Positions 9,843-21,359 of a stretch of DNA of 64,000 nt are shown here, piece after piece. Made by a program: the position numbers and the translations under genes. Origin of the DNA: Aradus depressus (lineage: Eukaryota; Arthropoda; Insecta; Hemiptera; Aradidae); NCBI GenBank assembly GCA_963662175.1, contig OY759215.1, positions 53,771,213 through 53,835,212 on the forward strand, in the 5' to 3' direction. The notes beneath the pieces were generated by a model that did no database searches, was not told where the DNA came from, and worked only from the letters and a program-made list of their open reading frames with translations. Position 1 is the first letter of the stretch. Each line of letters begins with the position of its first letter.

Positions 9843-10543
9843 CCTCTTTTTTATTATTTTAATCGATATTACCAATTTTTATTAATAAATATATATATAT
9901 AGAAATAATTCTCAACTCATTATTCCTTCATTATTCAACTAGTAGGTTTCAATAAAACTAATCACATTTATAGTATCTTGCAGGAATATCAGGAAATCGA
10001 ATTTATAGAAAATTATTCAATATGATTTAATTTTATCTTGTAAGTCGAAAAACGAGGTCATATTCTGGAAAAGTGTAATAAATAAATAAAACACTTCACC
10101 TTTTTTTTTACATAAGAAATTTAATACATGAACCGTCGAATTCAACATTACACCGTCTTCAGGTTTAGTTATAAACTAAGACAAGATCGCTGAGTGCGAA
10201 TTATAGAATTCCACTGTTTTTATTGTTAAAAATTTGTTTGTTCTGAATTTTTTTTTTTTTTTTTTTTTTCGTTAACAGTAGTAAAACTGAAATTAAAGTT
10301 AAAATTATTACATTCTAACAAGATGAACTAATTTATATGTGTGTGTGTGTGGGAGGGGGGTGGGGAGGGGGGGGGGGGGGGGGGGGAGAGAGATTGACTT
10401 GTGCAAAAGTGATTGGATTAAGAAGTCTACTTTTGCAACTTCATATTATTTTTTCTTTATTTTTAATAAAAAAAATGCGTTGCTATACGTTACAATTTAA
10501 ACACCTTGGAATATTTCCTAAATTTATTGTGCATTCTTTGTGA
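9843..10543. other. Unassigned AT-rich DNA; T-run and G-run
   Basis: It contains a T-run at about 10248-10269, a GT microsatellite at 10337-10350 and an interrupted G-run at 10351-10386. No gene or repeat match. Confidence 0.5.
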
Positions 10544-10985
10544 CGCTGTAACTTTCTTCGTATTGATCTCATCTCAGATCAGAGGGCATTTTGGATGCTG
10601 GGACTTTAATAAGGAACCTATTTGTCGAGCACCAATTTTTCGATAATGTTTGTAATCATTTTCGCATAAATAGCGAAAACGTCTAAAAATATATGTTTCA
10701 AAACGACATGATAAGACGGGCTTCGGCAGGTTTCTCGCAAACCGGGCGACCTTCGAAGTAATATATTGTATACGAAATGTGACTTTTAGTATTCTCCACA
10801 ATTTTTATTTGAACGATTTTTGATTGTCATAAATATAAGCAGTATCTGAAGCACAGACAGACATCACCGCGGAAATGGCCAAAACGTGTTTAGGGGGCTT
10901 TGAAATGTAAAATTCCTCGAGTTGAAAACATCTCGAATTTTCGCAGGATTACAATACATTAAAAAAGTGTAAATAAGATATTGTT
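10544..10985 (+). mobile_element. Family D dispersed repeat, copy 1
   Basis: Landmarks shared in order with 30950-31450, 32375-32765 and (inverted) 33125-34030: tttaataaggaacc, gcaaaccgggcgaccttcga, aatttttatttgaa, ataaatataagcagtatct and acatctcgaattttcgcagg before attacaatac. It has no coding capacity. I cannot assign it to a known superfamily. Confidence 0.7.
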
Positions 10986-11765
10986 TTCAAGCTTCGTAGC
11001 ACGCCTGACCAGTCCTCAATACAGCTGTATTTCCATGTGGTTGTTCTTAAGAGTATACAGTTAAAGGTAAAGTTGGTCAAAAGAAGAGTTGCAAACAAGT
11101 GAGACATGCCCCTAGAGGACATGTTCTGACAAGCCGGGACTCCACCCTTTTGTTCTGCTCTCTTTTAGAGTTGGTTCTGGAGATCCTCCATGACACTAAT
11201 CCAAGTCCAAGACAATGGCTTCGTGGAAGAGAGTGTCACTCCTGTTTGACGATCATTTGGCAGCCAACCTCCTCTACCTGCCTTTGACACAGATGTCCCA
11301 CATCTAGACATGCCCCAGCTATTGTTTCAAACTGGAACTCGGAGTGTCACCACAGGTTGACCACCCTCTATGGCACTTGGAAACACTTTAAAGTACCAAT
11401 GAAACCCGCGGGGACATATATGAGTGGTTAGGAGGACAACCTGGGAGGTCCAGATTGAAGTGCCTACGACCATAGAAATCTACTATTGCAATCCAATTTG
11501 CGATCATTGGGATGCTGTAATTCTATCCTCGAGAATCTGATACATTAGAATTCGATTTAGGGGTAGACAGGGTCTCGGTCAAGCAGGACAGAAAAGTGAA
11601 GGAACCTTCAAGTGGTTCAGTTTCTGAGGTAATCAAGGAATATGATGGAATATGATAACGGACTGCAAGACTACAATAGATATCATCGAGAGGATTGCTC
11701 CTGGCTTTATGTTGGTCACGAGCTCAGAAGACATAGACAATGGCTGTCACCTTGTGGCGATGCAA
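10986..11765. other. Unassigned DNA of moderate GC
   Basis: Higher GC than most of the window, with many short frames on both strands. Stops in all frames and no recognisable motif. It could be a decayed coding element, but I cannot identify it. Confidence 0.4.
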
Positions 11766-13080
11766 TGCCTGGAGGAGTGAGAAGAAGATGACGTCCTAGA
11801 CTCAAACGGCTGCAAGACATGGACCTGAAACGGCAAGGAGTAAGAAGAAAATGACGTCCTAGACTCAAACGGCTGCAAGACATGGACCTGAAACGGCAAG
11901 GAGTGAGAAGAAGATGACGTCCGAGACTCTAACGGCTGCAAGACATGGACCTGAAACGGCAAGGAGTGAGAAGAAGATGACGTCCTAGACTCAAACGGCT
12001 GCAAGACATGGACGACTTGAGACGGCAAGGAGTAAGAAGAAGATGACGTCCTAGACTCAAACGGCTGCAAGACATGGACGACTAGAGACGGCAGGAGTAA
12101 GAAGAAGATGACGTCCCAGACTCAAACGGCTGCAAGACATGGACGACTTGAGACAGCAAGGAGTAAGAAGAAGATGACGTCCTAGACTCAAACGGCAAGG
12201 AGTGAGAAGAAGATGACGTCCGAGACTCTAACGGCTGCAAGACATGGACCTGAAACGGCAAGGAGTGAGAAGAAGATGACGTCCCAGACTCAAACGGCTG
12301 CAAGACATGGACGACTAGAGACGGCAGGAGTAAGAAGAAGATGACGTCCTAGACTCAAACGGCTGCAAGACATGGACGACTTGAGACGGCAAGGAGTAAG
12401 AAGAAGATGACGTCCCAGACTCAAACGGCTGCAAGACATGGACGACTAGAGACGGCAGGAGTAAGAAGAAGATGACGTCCTAGACTCAAACGGCTGCAAG
12501 ACATGGACGACTTGAGACGGCAAGGAGTAAGAAGAAGATGACGTCCTAGACTCAAACGGCTGCAAGACATGGACGACTAGAGACGGCAGGAGTAAGAAGA
12601 AGATGACGTCCCAGACTCAAACGGCTGCAAGACATGGACGACTTGAGACAGCAAGGAGTAAGAAGAAGATGACGTCCTAGACTCAAACGGCAAGGAGTGA
12701 GAAGAAGATGACGTCCGAGACTCTAACGGCTGCAAGACATGGACCTGAAACGGCAAGGAGTGAGAAGAAGATGACGTCCCAGACTCAAACGGCTGCAAGA
12801 CATGGACGACTAGAGACGGCAGGAGTAAGAAGAAGATGACGTCCTAGACTCAAACGGCTGCAAGACATGGACGACTTGAGACGGCAAGGAGTAAGAAGAA
12901 GATGACGTCCTAGACTCAAACGGCTGCAAGACATGGACCTGAAACGGCAAGGAGTGAGAAGAAGATGACGTCCCAGACTCAAACGGCTGCAAGACATGGA
13001 CTACCTGAAACGGCAACGAGTAAGAAGAAGATGACGTCCCAGACTCAAACAGCTGCAAGACATGGACGACTTGGAGCGAG
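11766..13080. repeat. Large minisatellite, 63/66-bp unit with 495-bp higher-order period
   Basis: About twenty units carry gaagaagatgacgtcc, agactcaaacggctgcaag and acatggac. After acatggac, units differ by ctgaaacggcaagg (63 bp) or gacttgagacggcaagg (66 bp), plus shorter variants. Bases from about 12070 to 12410 recur essentially unchanged 495 bp later, which shows a higher-order duplication. On the minus strand the units translate as an open Ser/Leu/Gln-rich repeat of 21-22 residues (LQPFESRTSSSSYSLP-like), because 63 and 66 are both multiples of three. No start, splice site or non-repeat coding extension supports a real protein. Confidence 0.95.
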
Positions 13081-13674
13081 CAGATGATCAACTTCTACAT
13101 GGGAACTCAACTCAATATTTCATGTTAAAATAAAAATTTTAATCCATCCATTAAATATTTTATAGTTACTCAACAGAAAAAAAACTGTGGTTGAGGAAGG
13201 ATAGCATTTATACATCAGTAATCCGCCTTTCATGGGCACGAAAAGACATAAGAAACTCTGATATCTCTCTAGTCGGTATTTACCCTGTGTTTAGGAAAAA
13301 ATAATAAAAATAAATAGCGGGGTGAAAAAAGAAATGACATAAAAACGTTGGAGCAAGAGACATTAAAAACAGTTGTAATGAAGACATCAAAGAGGGAGTG
13401 ATTATGTGTAATTTAGGGCCGCCTCTACCTATATGTCGGAGGCATAAACCTTACCTTCCTCCAGGGTTGGCAAACTCTTCCACATGTAGAGAAATAGTTC
13501 TCACAATTTTTTTTTTCTTTTTTTCTTTAACTGAAACTAGGCTAAGAACAAAGGATGAGAAAAGAGCAAAAAATATATAAGTAGATTACAGCCTTGGAAC
13601 TCTGCTTTGCTCCAATAAACTCAAACCTAAAATAATATGTGGAATAATAATTTAAAGTCTCTCATCCTTTAAAA
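13081..13674. other. Unassigned AT-rich DNA
   Basis: No gene, no repeat match noted. A T-rich run lies at 13508-13527. Confidence 0.5.
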
Positions 13675-13745
13675 AGTGGATGTACTTCCCCAAAATGAAT
13701 TAATCAATTAAATTTCTCAGGGACATCTGAATCCTAATTAAATAA
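13675..13745 (-). mobile_element. HLE fragment, minus strand
   Basis: Text gatgtacttccccaaaatga, attaatcaattaaatttctc and ggacatctgaatcctaat matches the 3' end of HLE. The terminal hairpin and the remainder are missing. Confidence 0.65.
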
Positions 13746-14140
13746 ATGAAATTAAATAAAAAATAATCTTTATTCTGGGACATACGTCCCCTAAGAATAA
13801 TAACATAAAGAATAAACAAGAGTATACAAGTATCAACCAGTTGAAAAGAATAAAAATAAAATAAAAGAGGTCTCTACGAATAAATATTAAATGTTAAAAC
13901 AGGCAATGAGTAAAACAATATAATAAACCAGTGAAAAATGATAAAGGAAAATAAAAAAATAAAAATTGGAAAAACATGTAAAGCCGGGTCCACACCTACT
14001 AATATTTTCGCCGCAAATTTAAACTTAAAAATGTATCACATAAATATTTATTCACGAAAATGTTTACGTCTTCCAGCTTAAGCCATATCTGAAAACAAGT
14101 GGAGGTTACATCACTGTTTCCCAAGTGGTTATGTTGTATA
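13746..14140. other. Unassigned A-rich DNA
   Basis: A-rich, low complexity, no recognised feature. Confidence 0.5.
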
Positions 14141-14423
14141 TAGTTAGCTAGGTTTTATGACTCATGCCCGGGCTTTAACTACGAGGTCATATCGCCTACT
14201 ACCAGAGCGCTCTTTCGTCACTCTGGTGGACATGAGCCCGACTCTACTATGGGAGTTCTAAATTTTGTCAACTTAGGTTTATTCACCTAGGGTAGGGGTG
14301 TTTAACGTGTACCTAACATCAGACAGGCTCGGGACCATTGCCTAAAGTCTCATTCGAAGAACCGCGTGCTTAAGTTTATTTTACCTCCCAGATAAAATAA
14401 ACTAAGGGCCTCGGTCGGGCTAC
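14141..14423 (-). mobile_element. SINE-1, minus strand, lacking most of the tRNA head
   Basis: It begins with the variable tail (tagttagctaggttttatga), then runs through all body hairpins to gggcctcggtcgggct, where it is truncated just at the B-box. The cctaccct hairpin arm and the gagcccgactctac segment are well kept. Confidence 0.9.
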
Positions 14424-14899
14424 GATTGTATATAGTTGTAAACAATAAAAGCAGCACTCTTTTTCATCATAATTAACTGAGACATGATAAACAACTCAAA
14501 TGCAAAAAATAAACATCAAAATATAGCAAAGTTGGGGTGCAGGATACTAAATGAATTTTGAAATGTTTGGGAAGCGTCCACACTAGAAACAGCATGCGGC
14601 TCAAATCGATCGTGTGCGTTGAATGTGACAAAAATTCTTGCGTCCACAGTACCTAGAATGCGTCGTAAATATTTGTAGGTGTGGCTTAAAAATAATAATG
14701 TGAAACATGGTAACAAGAATGAATTGTAAAAAACTGGACTGATGAAACAGAAAAGTAACAATCGGTCTCACTCCACTGAGTGCGAAACTTATAAGAAGAC
14801 GAGAACTATCTCATAGAAGCCAGCCTTATTTTCAATTAATACATTTTAATTAATAAAATTTATTAAATCAAAATAATTTTAAATAATACATTCATTCCA
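14424..14899. other. Unassigned AT-rich DNA
   Basis: The minus-strand open frame at 14516-14761 has no ATG context, splice site or motif. Nothing else recognised. Confidence 0.45.
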
Positions 14900-15257
14900 T
14901 GGACAGTTAGTGTTTTTGAGTTGATCCCTCCTCCTTAGATCAGACACCCTTCCCTTCAGATGATTTCCCTGAAAATCAACGAGTATTTCCCTTATTGAGT
15001 CCTAAATCCACGTATAAAATTTCGTTATTACCTGTTATTAGTGTCGAGTCCTCCTTCACTTATTTCTCCCTTCCCTGCGCCAGATTTCGTGGAAAATTAA
15101 TAGGTGTCGCCCTTATAGGATTTGAACTTTTAAAATTAGACATAAACAGAAATTCTGGTTTTTTTTAATTCCAGAAACAGGGGTGAAATTCAGGTGAAGA
15201 TCTGACTGATTACATAACTTCCCCTATACTTTGCAAAGTTGAGGAAGTAAGGAACTT
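14900..15257 (-). mobile_element. HLE copy, minus strand
   Basis: It shows ggacagttagtgtttttgag, gatttccctgaaaatcaacg, ttccagaaacagg and, at its 5' end in reverse, acttcccctatactttgcaa followed by agttgaggaagta, the decayed terminal palindrome. The 3' hairpin end is missing. Confidence 0.75.
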
Positions 15258-15523
15258 GTATCGGTAGATAACAGGGGTACAATTAAAACCTCCAGCTCTC
15301 TCAAAACTATCGAATTATACAATGGTATAAGAAAGTTGAAATAGGATAATCCTGCTAGTGAGAAGAGCTAATTCCTAGTTGTACGCTTTAAGAAGATACT
15401 ATAATACGTTGAGTGAAGTGAAGACTGCCAAGATGATTTGTGGAACCCTCAGTTAAAAAAAAAAAAAAAAAAATTAATTAAAACACTTTATTTCCAACAT
15501 TTAAAAACGACATTTTTTGTGTC

Positions 15524-15575
15524 CGAGATGGATGTAAAAACACACGAAATTTTATATGCGCATTCAGAATCCCAT
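15524..15575 (+). mobile_element. HLE copy, left part, split by SINE-1
   Basis: Text acacgaaattttatatgcgc, then attcagaatccc, is the HLE region that follows the microsatellite. SINE-1 follows, and the HLE continues at 15788. Confidence 0.65.
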
Positions 15576-15787
15576 GATGGGACGTTATGCGATGGTCCCG
15601 AGCCTGTACGAGCCAGGTACTCGTTAAAGACCCCTACCCTAGGTGAATAAAAATTTAGGTTAGGCAAAATTTAAGACTTCCATAGTAGAGTCGGGCTCAT
15701 GTCCACCAGAGTGACGAAAGAGCGCTCTGGTAGTAGGCGATACCTCGTAGTTAAAGCCCGGGCATGAGTCATAAAACCTAACCTATT
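15576..15787 (+). mobile_element. SINE-1, 5'-truncated, inserted in HLE
   Basis: It starts in gatgggacgttatgcgatgg and keeps the cgagcctgtacgagcc, ccctaccctaggtg, ctcatgtccaccagagtgac and gcccgggcatgag modules, ending cataaaacctaacct. Confidence 0.9.
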
Positions 15788-16125
15788 AATTTTCAGACAA
15801 AAAGGCCAAAAAGAAGAAAGGGGGAGGGGAGCTTAACACAAAACCTTTAATAACTACCATTGTACCTAATTAATATAATAGCATGATATTTCATATGTAA
15901 ATTCAAAACCCCATAAAGACAAAACCTAATAATTTTCCAGAGGAGGAGGGCTCGACACAAGAATCGATGTAGTAAATGTATCGATACAAAATTTAGTATG
16001 AGGGGAGGCGCCTTTATGTAACTCAACTATTGATTTTTAGTCCAAACTGATTGGTTTTACAGGGGGAGCAAAAACGTAATTAGTTCCTTCTGGGGAAGTA
16101 CATTGATGGTGATTCACTAAAGATA
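15788..16125 (+). mobile_element. HLE copy, right part
   Basis: Text ttttcagacaaaaaggcc, then taataactaccattg, atgtatcgatacaaaattta, ttctggggaagtacattg and the 3' hairpin in the form gatggtgattcactaaag. This is the direct continuation of the HLE broken by SINE-1. Confidence 0.8.
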
Positions 16126-16424
16126 TTTTTTAAATTTATGATGAAGAATTTTACATAAAATTCTTAATATATTCATGAGTGAAAATGATTTCCGTTTAAA
16201 CGATATGATTTGTCATTGTTCATAATTAGGTGTAATAACACTGTTAGTGTTTTATAAACAAAATACTAATTGTATCCACAAACTATAATTACGACGAAAT
16301 CAACGTCAACAAAATTTATTTGTGAAGACAAATACGTCTGTTACATATTTTGTTTTAATATTGGTATCAGGAGCCATTTATGTTCACATATTATTAAATT
16401 AATTAATTACACAATGTGTACAAT

Positions 16425-16556
16425 AGGTTTAGGTTTTATGACTCATGCCCAGGCTTTAACTACGAGGTCATATCGCCTACTACCAGAGAGCTCTTTCGTC
16501 ACTCTGATGAACATGAATCCGACTCTACTGTGGGAGTCCTACATTTTGCATACCCA
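16425..16556 (-). mobile_element. SINE-1, 3' half, minus strand
   Basis: It runs taggttttatgactcatgcc, then tatcgcctactaccagagag, to ctgtgggagtcctacatttt. It stops beside a second, oppositely oriented SINE-1. Confidence 0.85.
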
Positions 16557-16567
16557 AGTTTGTGTGT

Positions 16568-16776
16568 GTTTGCCTAGTGAGCTCAAAATCGAGGGTTCGA
16601 AGCCTGGCCGAGACGCTTAGGTTTTTTAACTGAGCATGTACGATGTCAGGTACTCATTAGATTATATTACAGAAGACAGGACATGTATAACTAAAATCCA
16701 ACAGAAAAGACCGCTCTGGTAGTAGGCGATATGATCTCATAGTTAATGCCAGGGCATGATTCACAATAACTAACAA
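16568..16776 (+). mobile_element. SINE-1, internally deleted copy
   Basis: The tRNA-like head (tgcctagtgagctcaaaatc, gagggttcgaagcctggcc) is joined after ttaggttttttaactga to gcatgtacgatgtcaggtac and then to gaccgctctggtagtaggcg. The ccaccagagtg arm and the cctaccct hairpin are lost. Together with the minus copy at 16425 it forms a head-to-head pair. Confidence 0.85.
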
Positions 16777-16799
16777 TACAATAAGATAATAAAACACAT

Positions 16800-17960
16800 T
16801 TAATGGAATCAACCAGACACTCCCTTGATAGATTTATAGTTTATTGAAGGTCTCTTGGCCAAAGTCTTCTCATACAGCGTAAGGGGTTGCCATGATGAAA
16901 CTTGAAGGATTAGGATATGCGCTAAGTGGAGAGGAATTGGTTGAAGTGGATGTGGTTTAGGTTTTTGCAACGAATTCCATTTCGAGCGCCAAACTATATT
17001 TTAAATAAAACAAAACATTACTTGTAATTTTCACAACTCAGTTTAATTCTGTCACTTTTATAACAACTCCAAACATCAAAACAGGTATGTGATCGTAGCA
17101 TAAAATAGATCGTAGCCGAATATAGAAGGGAGCATTGAACAGGGAGCATTGAGGACTTTCGATTATTGTATTCCAATTAAGTTAGCTCTCTTGGGTGAGT
17201 CCCATAGTGCCAGTGCGTTAAACGACCAATAACTATTTTGGGAATTGTGGGAGATCTACGTTCGTCTGCTGTCGGACAACATCAAAGTAAACCCAAGTTA
17301 ACTTGTACATATTTACCTTCGTTGATCTTGATTCTCCATTGTTGCGATATCGAAATCAGTATCTGGAGCAAGGATATATCCATATCATCAGCTCAAGTAG
17401 TTATAATGTTTTTAGGATGGGTAGTGATATCGGCGGTATGTATCGTATACAGGATTGGTCCAAAGGTATTGTGGGACCCCAGCCGATGTAGGTGTCAGAC
17501 CAGAGAGGTCTGATACCTGACGCACCGTAAAGATGTGGTAAGTAAGATTGAGGATTAGGACGTGGGTACTTGAAAAGAATCTCTTAAGCTTATAAAACAG
17601 CCATTCATGCCAAACCCGATCAAAGGTTATTCAGAGGATTTAGGTTAGGTTTAAGGAGAAGTTTTTGATAGGCCAAGGAGAAGACTGATGGGAAGTTATG
17701 AAGAAACAATGTAATGGGGTTTATAGAGTTTCTTGATGAGGGTAATAATGGCCACTTTGTGGGATAACATATTGCTCGGAGGATTTGAATATTGGAGTGA
17801 GGAACATAATGTCCTTCCGCGGGCAGATGTCGTAAGGATTTTGGAGGTTATTAAATCATGGCCTGGAGGCTAACGTAAAGGAGGTACGATACTCCTCGAA
17901 GATGGAATGCTTTAGGAAGGGAAGATGGCAGAAGCTCTTCGACAGCAGAGACATGAGAAG
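16800..17960 (-). pseudogene. Decayed Jockey-type LINE reverse transcriptase
   Basis: Minus-strand reading in shifting frames gives fragments in the correct order for a Jockey-clade reverse transcriptase: LPISLLLGLSKT (motif SYRPISLL..LSK), FDRVWHEWLFYKLK (the D-x-VWH catalytic block), GVPQ then GPILYTIHTAD (GVPQGSVLGP block) and ADDMDI (the catalytic ADD with the preceding Tyr codon mutated to stop). A more blurred C-terminal part follows toward 16800. Many stops and frameshifts make it dead. It belongs to a more ancient lineage than the LINE at 55518. Confidence 0.75.
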
Positions 17961-18399
17961 GATCGACAATGGACAGATGAATATAAATGTGCAAAGCGAA
18001 TTACTGTTCAACTAGAATAATTTGAATAATTCTACTGTGATGTATAAAAATAATACACACATTAAAATAATTAAATTATAAACATAAAAAAAATTAATTA
18101 TATTTATTTTTATATAAAAGCTTTCTTTTAAAACAAATGAGTAAAAAAACAAAACACGGCCATCAGCTGTTTTTTAGTGAGTGTAGAGACGGGTCGAGAC
18201 CTGGGTGGAATGGCGACGGTCTGAGTGAACACGTAGAGTGGTGTTTAGGCTTAAGATATAATGAACTAAATAGGAGTGAATTGACGGTGAAATTGATACA
18301 AAAAGAAGGTGTTGTTTTTTTATATGTTCAGAATATATGCCCAGAAATATATAACATAAATTTATAAAAATGGCCAAAATTTAAAACAAAAAAATATTG
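17961..18399. other. Unassigned AT-rich DNA
   Basis: Nothing recognised. Overlapping short frames on both strands at 18137-18377 have no support. Confidence 0.45.
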
Positions 18400-18815
18400 A
18401 AATAATAGTTTTAAGAATTTAGTTTTTAAGAGTTTTCTTTTGATTTTTGTTTGTTTCAATGTTTAATTTTATAATTTTATATTGTAGATGGTTTAAAAAA
18501 ATAAACACAAACTATTTGTTCTAGTAAATTCTATTCTATTCATTTTCCCTGTTGGCCCAGTAAAATTATTTGAAAACCTTTGGATTAGATTTAATATTTT
18601 TACAAAATTTAGAAGACAAGATGGCATCTCTTTAGAAATCCAAATTAAAAGTTTGTTAATTGAAATTTTATTTAAATATACGTGCACTTCCTTCTAAATT
18701 GCACGTCTTGAACTATTGATACTTTTTTAGGGCCCTTTTCGAAAAACTACTATAGAAATCAAAATTTAGTAAAAGAAAAGAGATAAAATTTCTACAGGAA
18801 ATGTGGTAATTTATA
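18400..18815 (+). repeat. Family P dispersed repeat, copy 1
   Basis: It matches 34290-34695 in the same direction over about 400 bp. Shared text includes tctattctattcattttccc, gatggcatctctttagaaat, ttgcacgtcttgaact and ctacaggaaatgtggtaatt. No coding capacity and no visible terminal repeats. The family is unnamed. Confidence 0.85.
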
Positions 18816-18859
18816 TATTATTTATGTTTATTATTTATTCTTTTCGTTTTAATTAAAGA

Positions 18860-19093
18860 GAAGGGTTTAAGTGTTAAACTTAAATAAATAAATGATAAAT
18901 AATTAAAAATATTAATAATAATGAAAATAATAATTAAATAAACAATAATTAAATAAATAATAATAGATAAATAAAGAAAATAATAATAATTAAAACAATA
19001 AATTATTGTTTATTTAATTATTATTTTCATTATTATTATTATTTTTAATTATTTATCATTTATTTATTTAAGTTTAACACTTAAACCCTTCTC
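18860..19093. repeat. Long near-perfect inverted repeat, about 95-bp arms
   Basis: The left arm starts agagaagggtttaagtgtta and runs through aataataatgaaaataataa. The right arm is its inverse, ending taacacttaaacccttctct. The arms separate a roughly 50-base A/T loop. The outer 20 bases are perfect. This is a foldback element or palindromic duplication that would form a long hairpin in RNA or single-stranded DNA. Confidence 0.92.
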
Positions 19094-19139
19094 TTTTTTT
19101 TTACCACACTACACGAAATTATATACATATGTGGATCCA

Positions 19140-19310
19140 TGGCCCAATAGGGATTACACTTATTGATACTCAGTGATATCGGCCGAATATAATGGGGCTC
19201 AACTTGAAAACCTTCAGCCAAATCTAATAGTTTCTGAGAAAGAGCAAAAACTTATTTGTTCAATTCGCGCTGAGGATGTACATTGATGGTGATTCACCAA
19301 CGACTTTGTT
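19140..19310 (+). mobile_element. HLE 3' fragment
   Basis: Text tcagtgatatcggccgaata, then gctgaggatgtacattgatg and gtgattcaccaacgacttt, is the HLE terminus with its hairpin. Confidence 0.75.
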
Positions 19311-19944
19311 TATATTATTAATATAATATATAATTTATAATTCAATAAGTTATCAGAGTATACATTATTTTTTAAATATATTTTTTTCAAGAAGTTTTCC
19401 AAGTAGTCAATAGGCTCCCCCACCCTACGCCAAATGTGTTTAGTATTAGAAACACTTAACTAAATAAATGTCCTAAATACAGATTTCAGCCAAAGCGTCC
19501 TGTCATATTAAAAGGATTAATATACTACTCTATATGGACCGTCGGATATATATGTGTCTTGTCCATACATGGCTGGGCTATGTTGGAGAAGAATTTGTTC
19601 CACAATATTTATTGACGTTAAAATAAAAAAAAAAGGAAAGAGCGTTTATTCCAAATTTGAGTTGATGTTAACGGGCTGTCATCGGAGCTGGTTAAAGGCA
19701 GAGTTACATCAATACACAAATGAGCCTGATGGATGTGTGTTGTGGGCCAACTGAAACTGATGAATGGGCCTTCTTATCCTTACGTTGATATGAGTTGTGG
19801 TCTGGGCTGGCCTAGGCGGCAATATGATGGATCGCAGCTTAATACAGTTTTAGGAGAAGGTGTACGTCACAAGGCTGCTTAGAACTACATCTTATATTAT
19901 ATTCGACGTAAATCATGTATTTTCCTCCCTAATACAAATAAATA
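19311..19944. other. Unassigned DNA
   Basis: The open frame at 19554-19754 is unsupported. No other feature recognised. Confidence 0.4.
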
Positions 19945-20270
19945 TAAAAAATCATCGATGAATCACCGACAATGAATGCCTCCAGAACGAATTAATCAAA
20001 TAATTGTTTGCTCCCCACTCCAAAAACAGTCGACCGTTTCGTTGTTGATTTACATAGAGGCTCTTAAATATTCATACTAAATGTTGTGTCAATAAATTCA
20101 TTACATCGTCAGTTTTTGGGGTCTTTAAGTTGAACCCTACCCCTTATGTCCCCTTTCCCTTCGGCCGATTCTGTTGAAAATTAATAGGTGTCGACCTTAC
20201 AGGGTTCTGGATACACTTATACTCGTACAATTTCGTGAATATTTATTGGAGCTATCGTGATCACAGACAA
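19945..20270 (-). mobile_element. HLE copy, minus strand
   Basis: It begins tcatcgatgaatcaccgaca (3' hairpin in reverse) and passes ccaaaaacagtcgaccgttt, taaatgttgtgtcaataaat and aaaattaataggtgtcgacc. The central repeats are few. Confidence 0.8.
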
Positions 20271-20276
20271 AACGTT

Positions 20277-20445
20277 TTACTTCCCCAAATATAAGAAGTA
20301 TAGGAGGAGTAATATAATCTGTCAGAAAATCGAAGTTGATTTTTCAATGGAATTTCGTGATTTCCGACACTCTAGTTCCTAGAATTAAAAAAAGTTTCAG
20401 CGGAATCGACCGAAGGATTTCTGGACTTTAGGCTCGGTTTTTACA
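20277..20445 (+). mobile_element. HLE 5' fragment, plus strand
   Basis: Text ttttacttccccaaatataa, gaagtataggaggagtaata, gtcagaaaatcgaagttg and atggaatttcgtgatttccg is the HLE 5' end. It abuts a minus-strand HLE, so the pair lies tail to tail around 20273. Confidence 0.75.
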
Positions 20446-21166
20446 TGTTCTTGGACAAATTGTGTACATATTGGTCCTGAAACTATTTACTGGAAAATGT
20501 TCCAGTCAACCTAAAAGACACTTCTGCTTTGTGAATGAGACAAGCAAATATTTGTACATACATATTTGAGTATAGGCAGGGAGGTATTATTTAAAACTGG
20601 GAAATTAATTTAACTAATTGACATTTTATAAAGAAAGTAATCACTATGATAAATAAATAACTAGTTTTAAATTGTTCATTTGACTATATAATTGAACAAT
20701 TATAATTTCCTCTGTACTTATTTCTAATAAGCAATAAACCCTGACATTTAACTATTGTAAGTTGACTTTTGACATCTGATAGGTCTGTCGCTTTATAAAG
20801 ATCAGCTCTGTACACTACCTTGGTTATTTTTGTTCAACTCCCCACCACTATAACCACCTTATTTATTTCAGTATATAGAAACTCGGGTTCTGGGACATGA
20901 GGAGGAGCAATGACGCCACCCCCATCCCCTAACTAAATCACTAGCTATCCTAATTGTTTTTCCTTTTTTTTTTTTCACCTCAAGTGGAGACAAGCGAGAA
21001 AAAAAAATTCAAGTCCTGGTAAACAAAAATGAATAGAAAATGAAAGTTTATTTGTAGATTACCATAGGCATGCTGTAAATATGTCCGAATACATTTCTGC
21101 GTTGTGTCGATATAGTGGAAAGCTAATAAAATAAATGAAAAGAAAGAACTTGTTGAACTTTTAGAT
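20446..21166. other. Unassigned AT-rich DNA
   Basis: Nothing recognised apart from short T-runs near 20960. Confidence 0.45.
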
Positions 21167-21274
21167 TGTCTAATTCCACAAAAATATATACATAAAGTGT
21201 ACCGGTTTCGGCTTACGTCATCGTCACCTTACCGGTACACTTTATGTAGGTATATATTTTTGTGGAATTAGACA
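21167..21274. repeat. Inverted repeat with about 40-bp arms around an accggtttcgg core
   Basis: Left arm 21167-21206 (tgtctaattccacaaaaata running to aaagtgtaccggt) and right arm 21231-21274 are inverse copies; the right arm has a four-base insertion (tagg). The 24-base loop, read on the minus strand, carries gacgatgacgtaagcc followed by gaaaccggta. This resembles the CTGATGA...GAAAC layout seen elsewhere in the window. Confidence 0.88.
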
Positions 21275-21359
21275 TTATAAATAAAAAAAAATTATAACAA
21301 AATAAGTAAATAAGTAATGATAGAATCAAGAATTGGAATAAACTTAGTTTAAAATCCTC

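Noticed and set aside
11766..13080. CRISPR-like regular array
   Set aside because: Units are contiguous 63/66-bp repeats without unique spacers, in eukaryotic DNA. It is a minisatellite.
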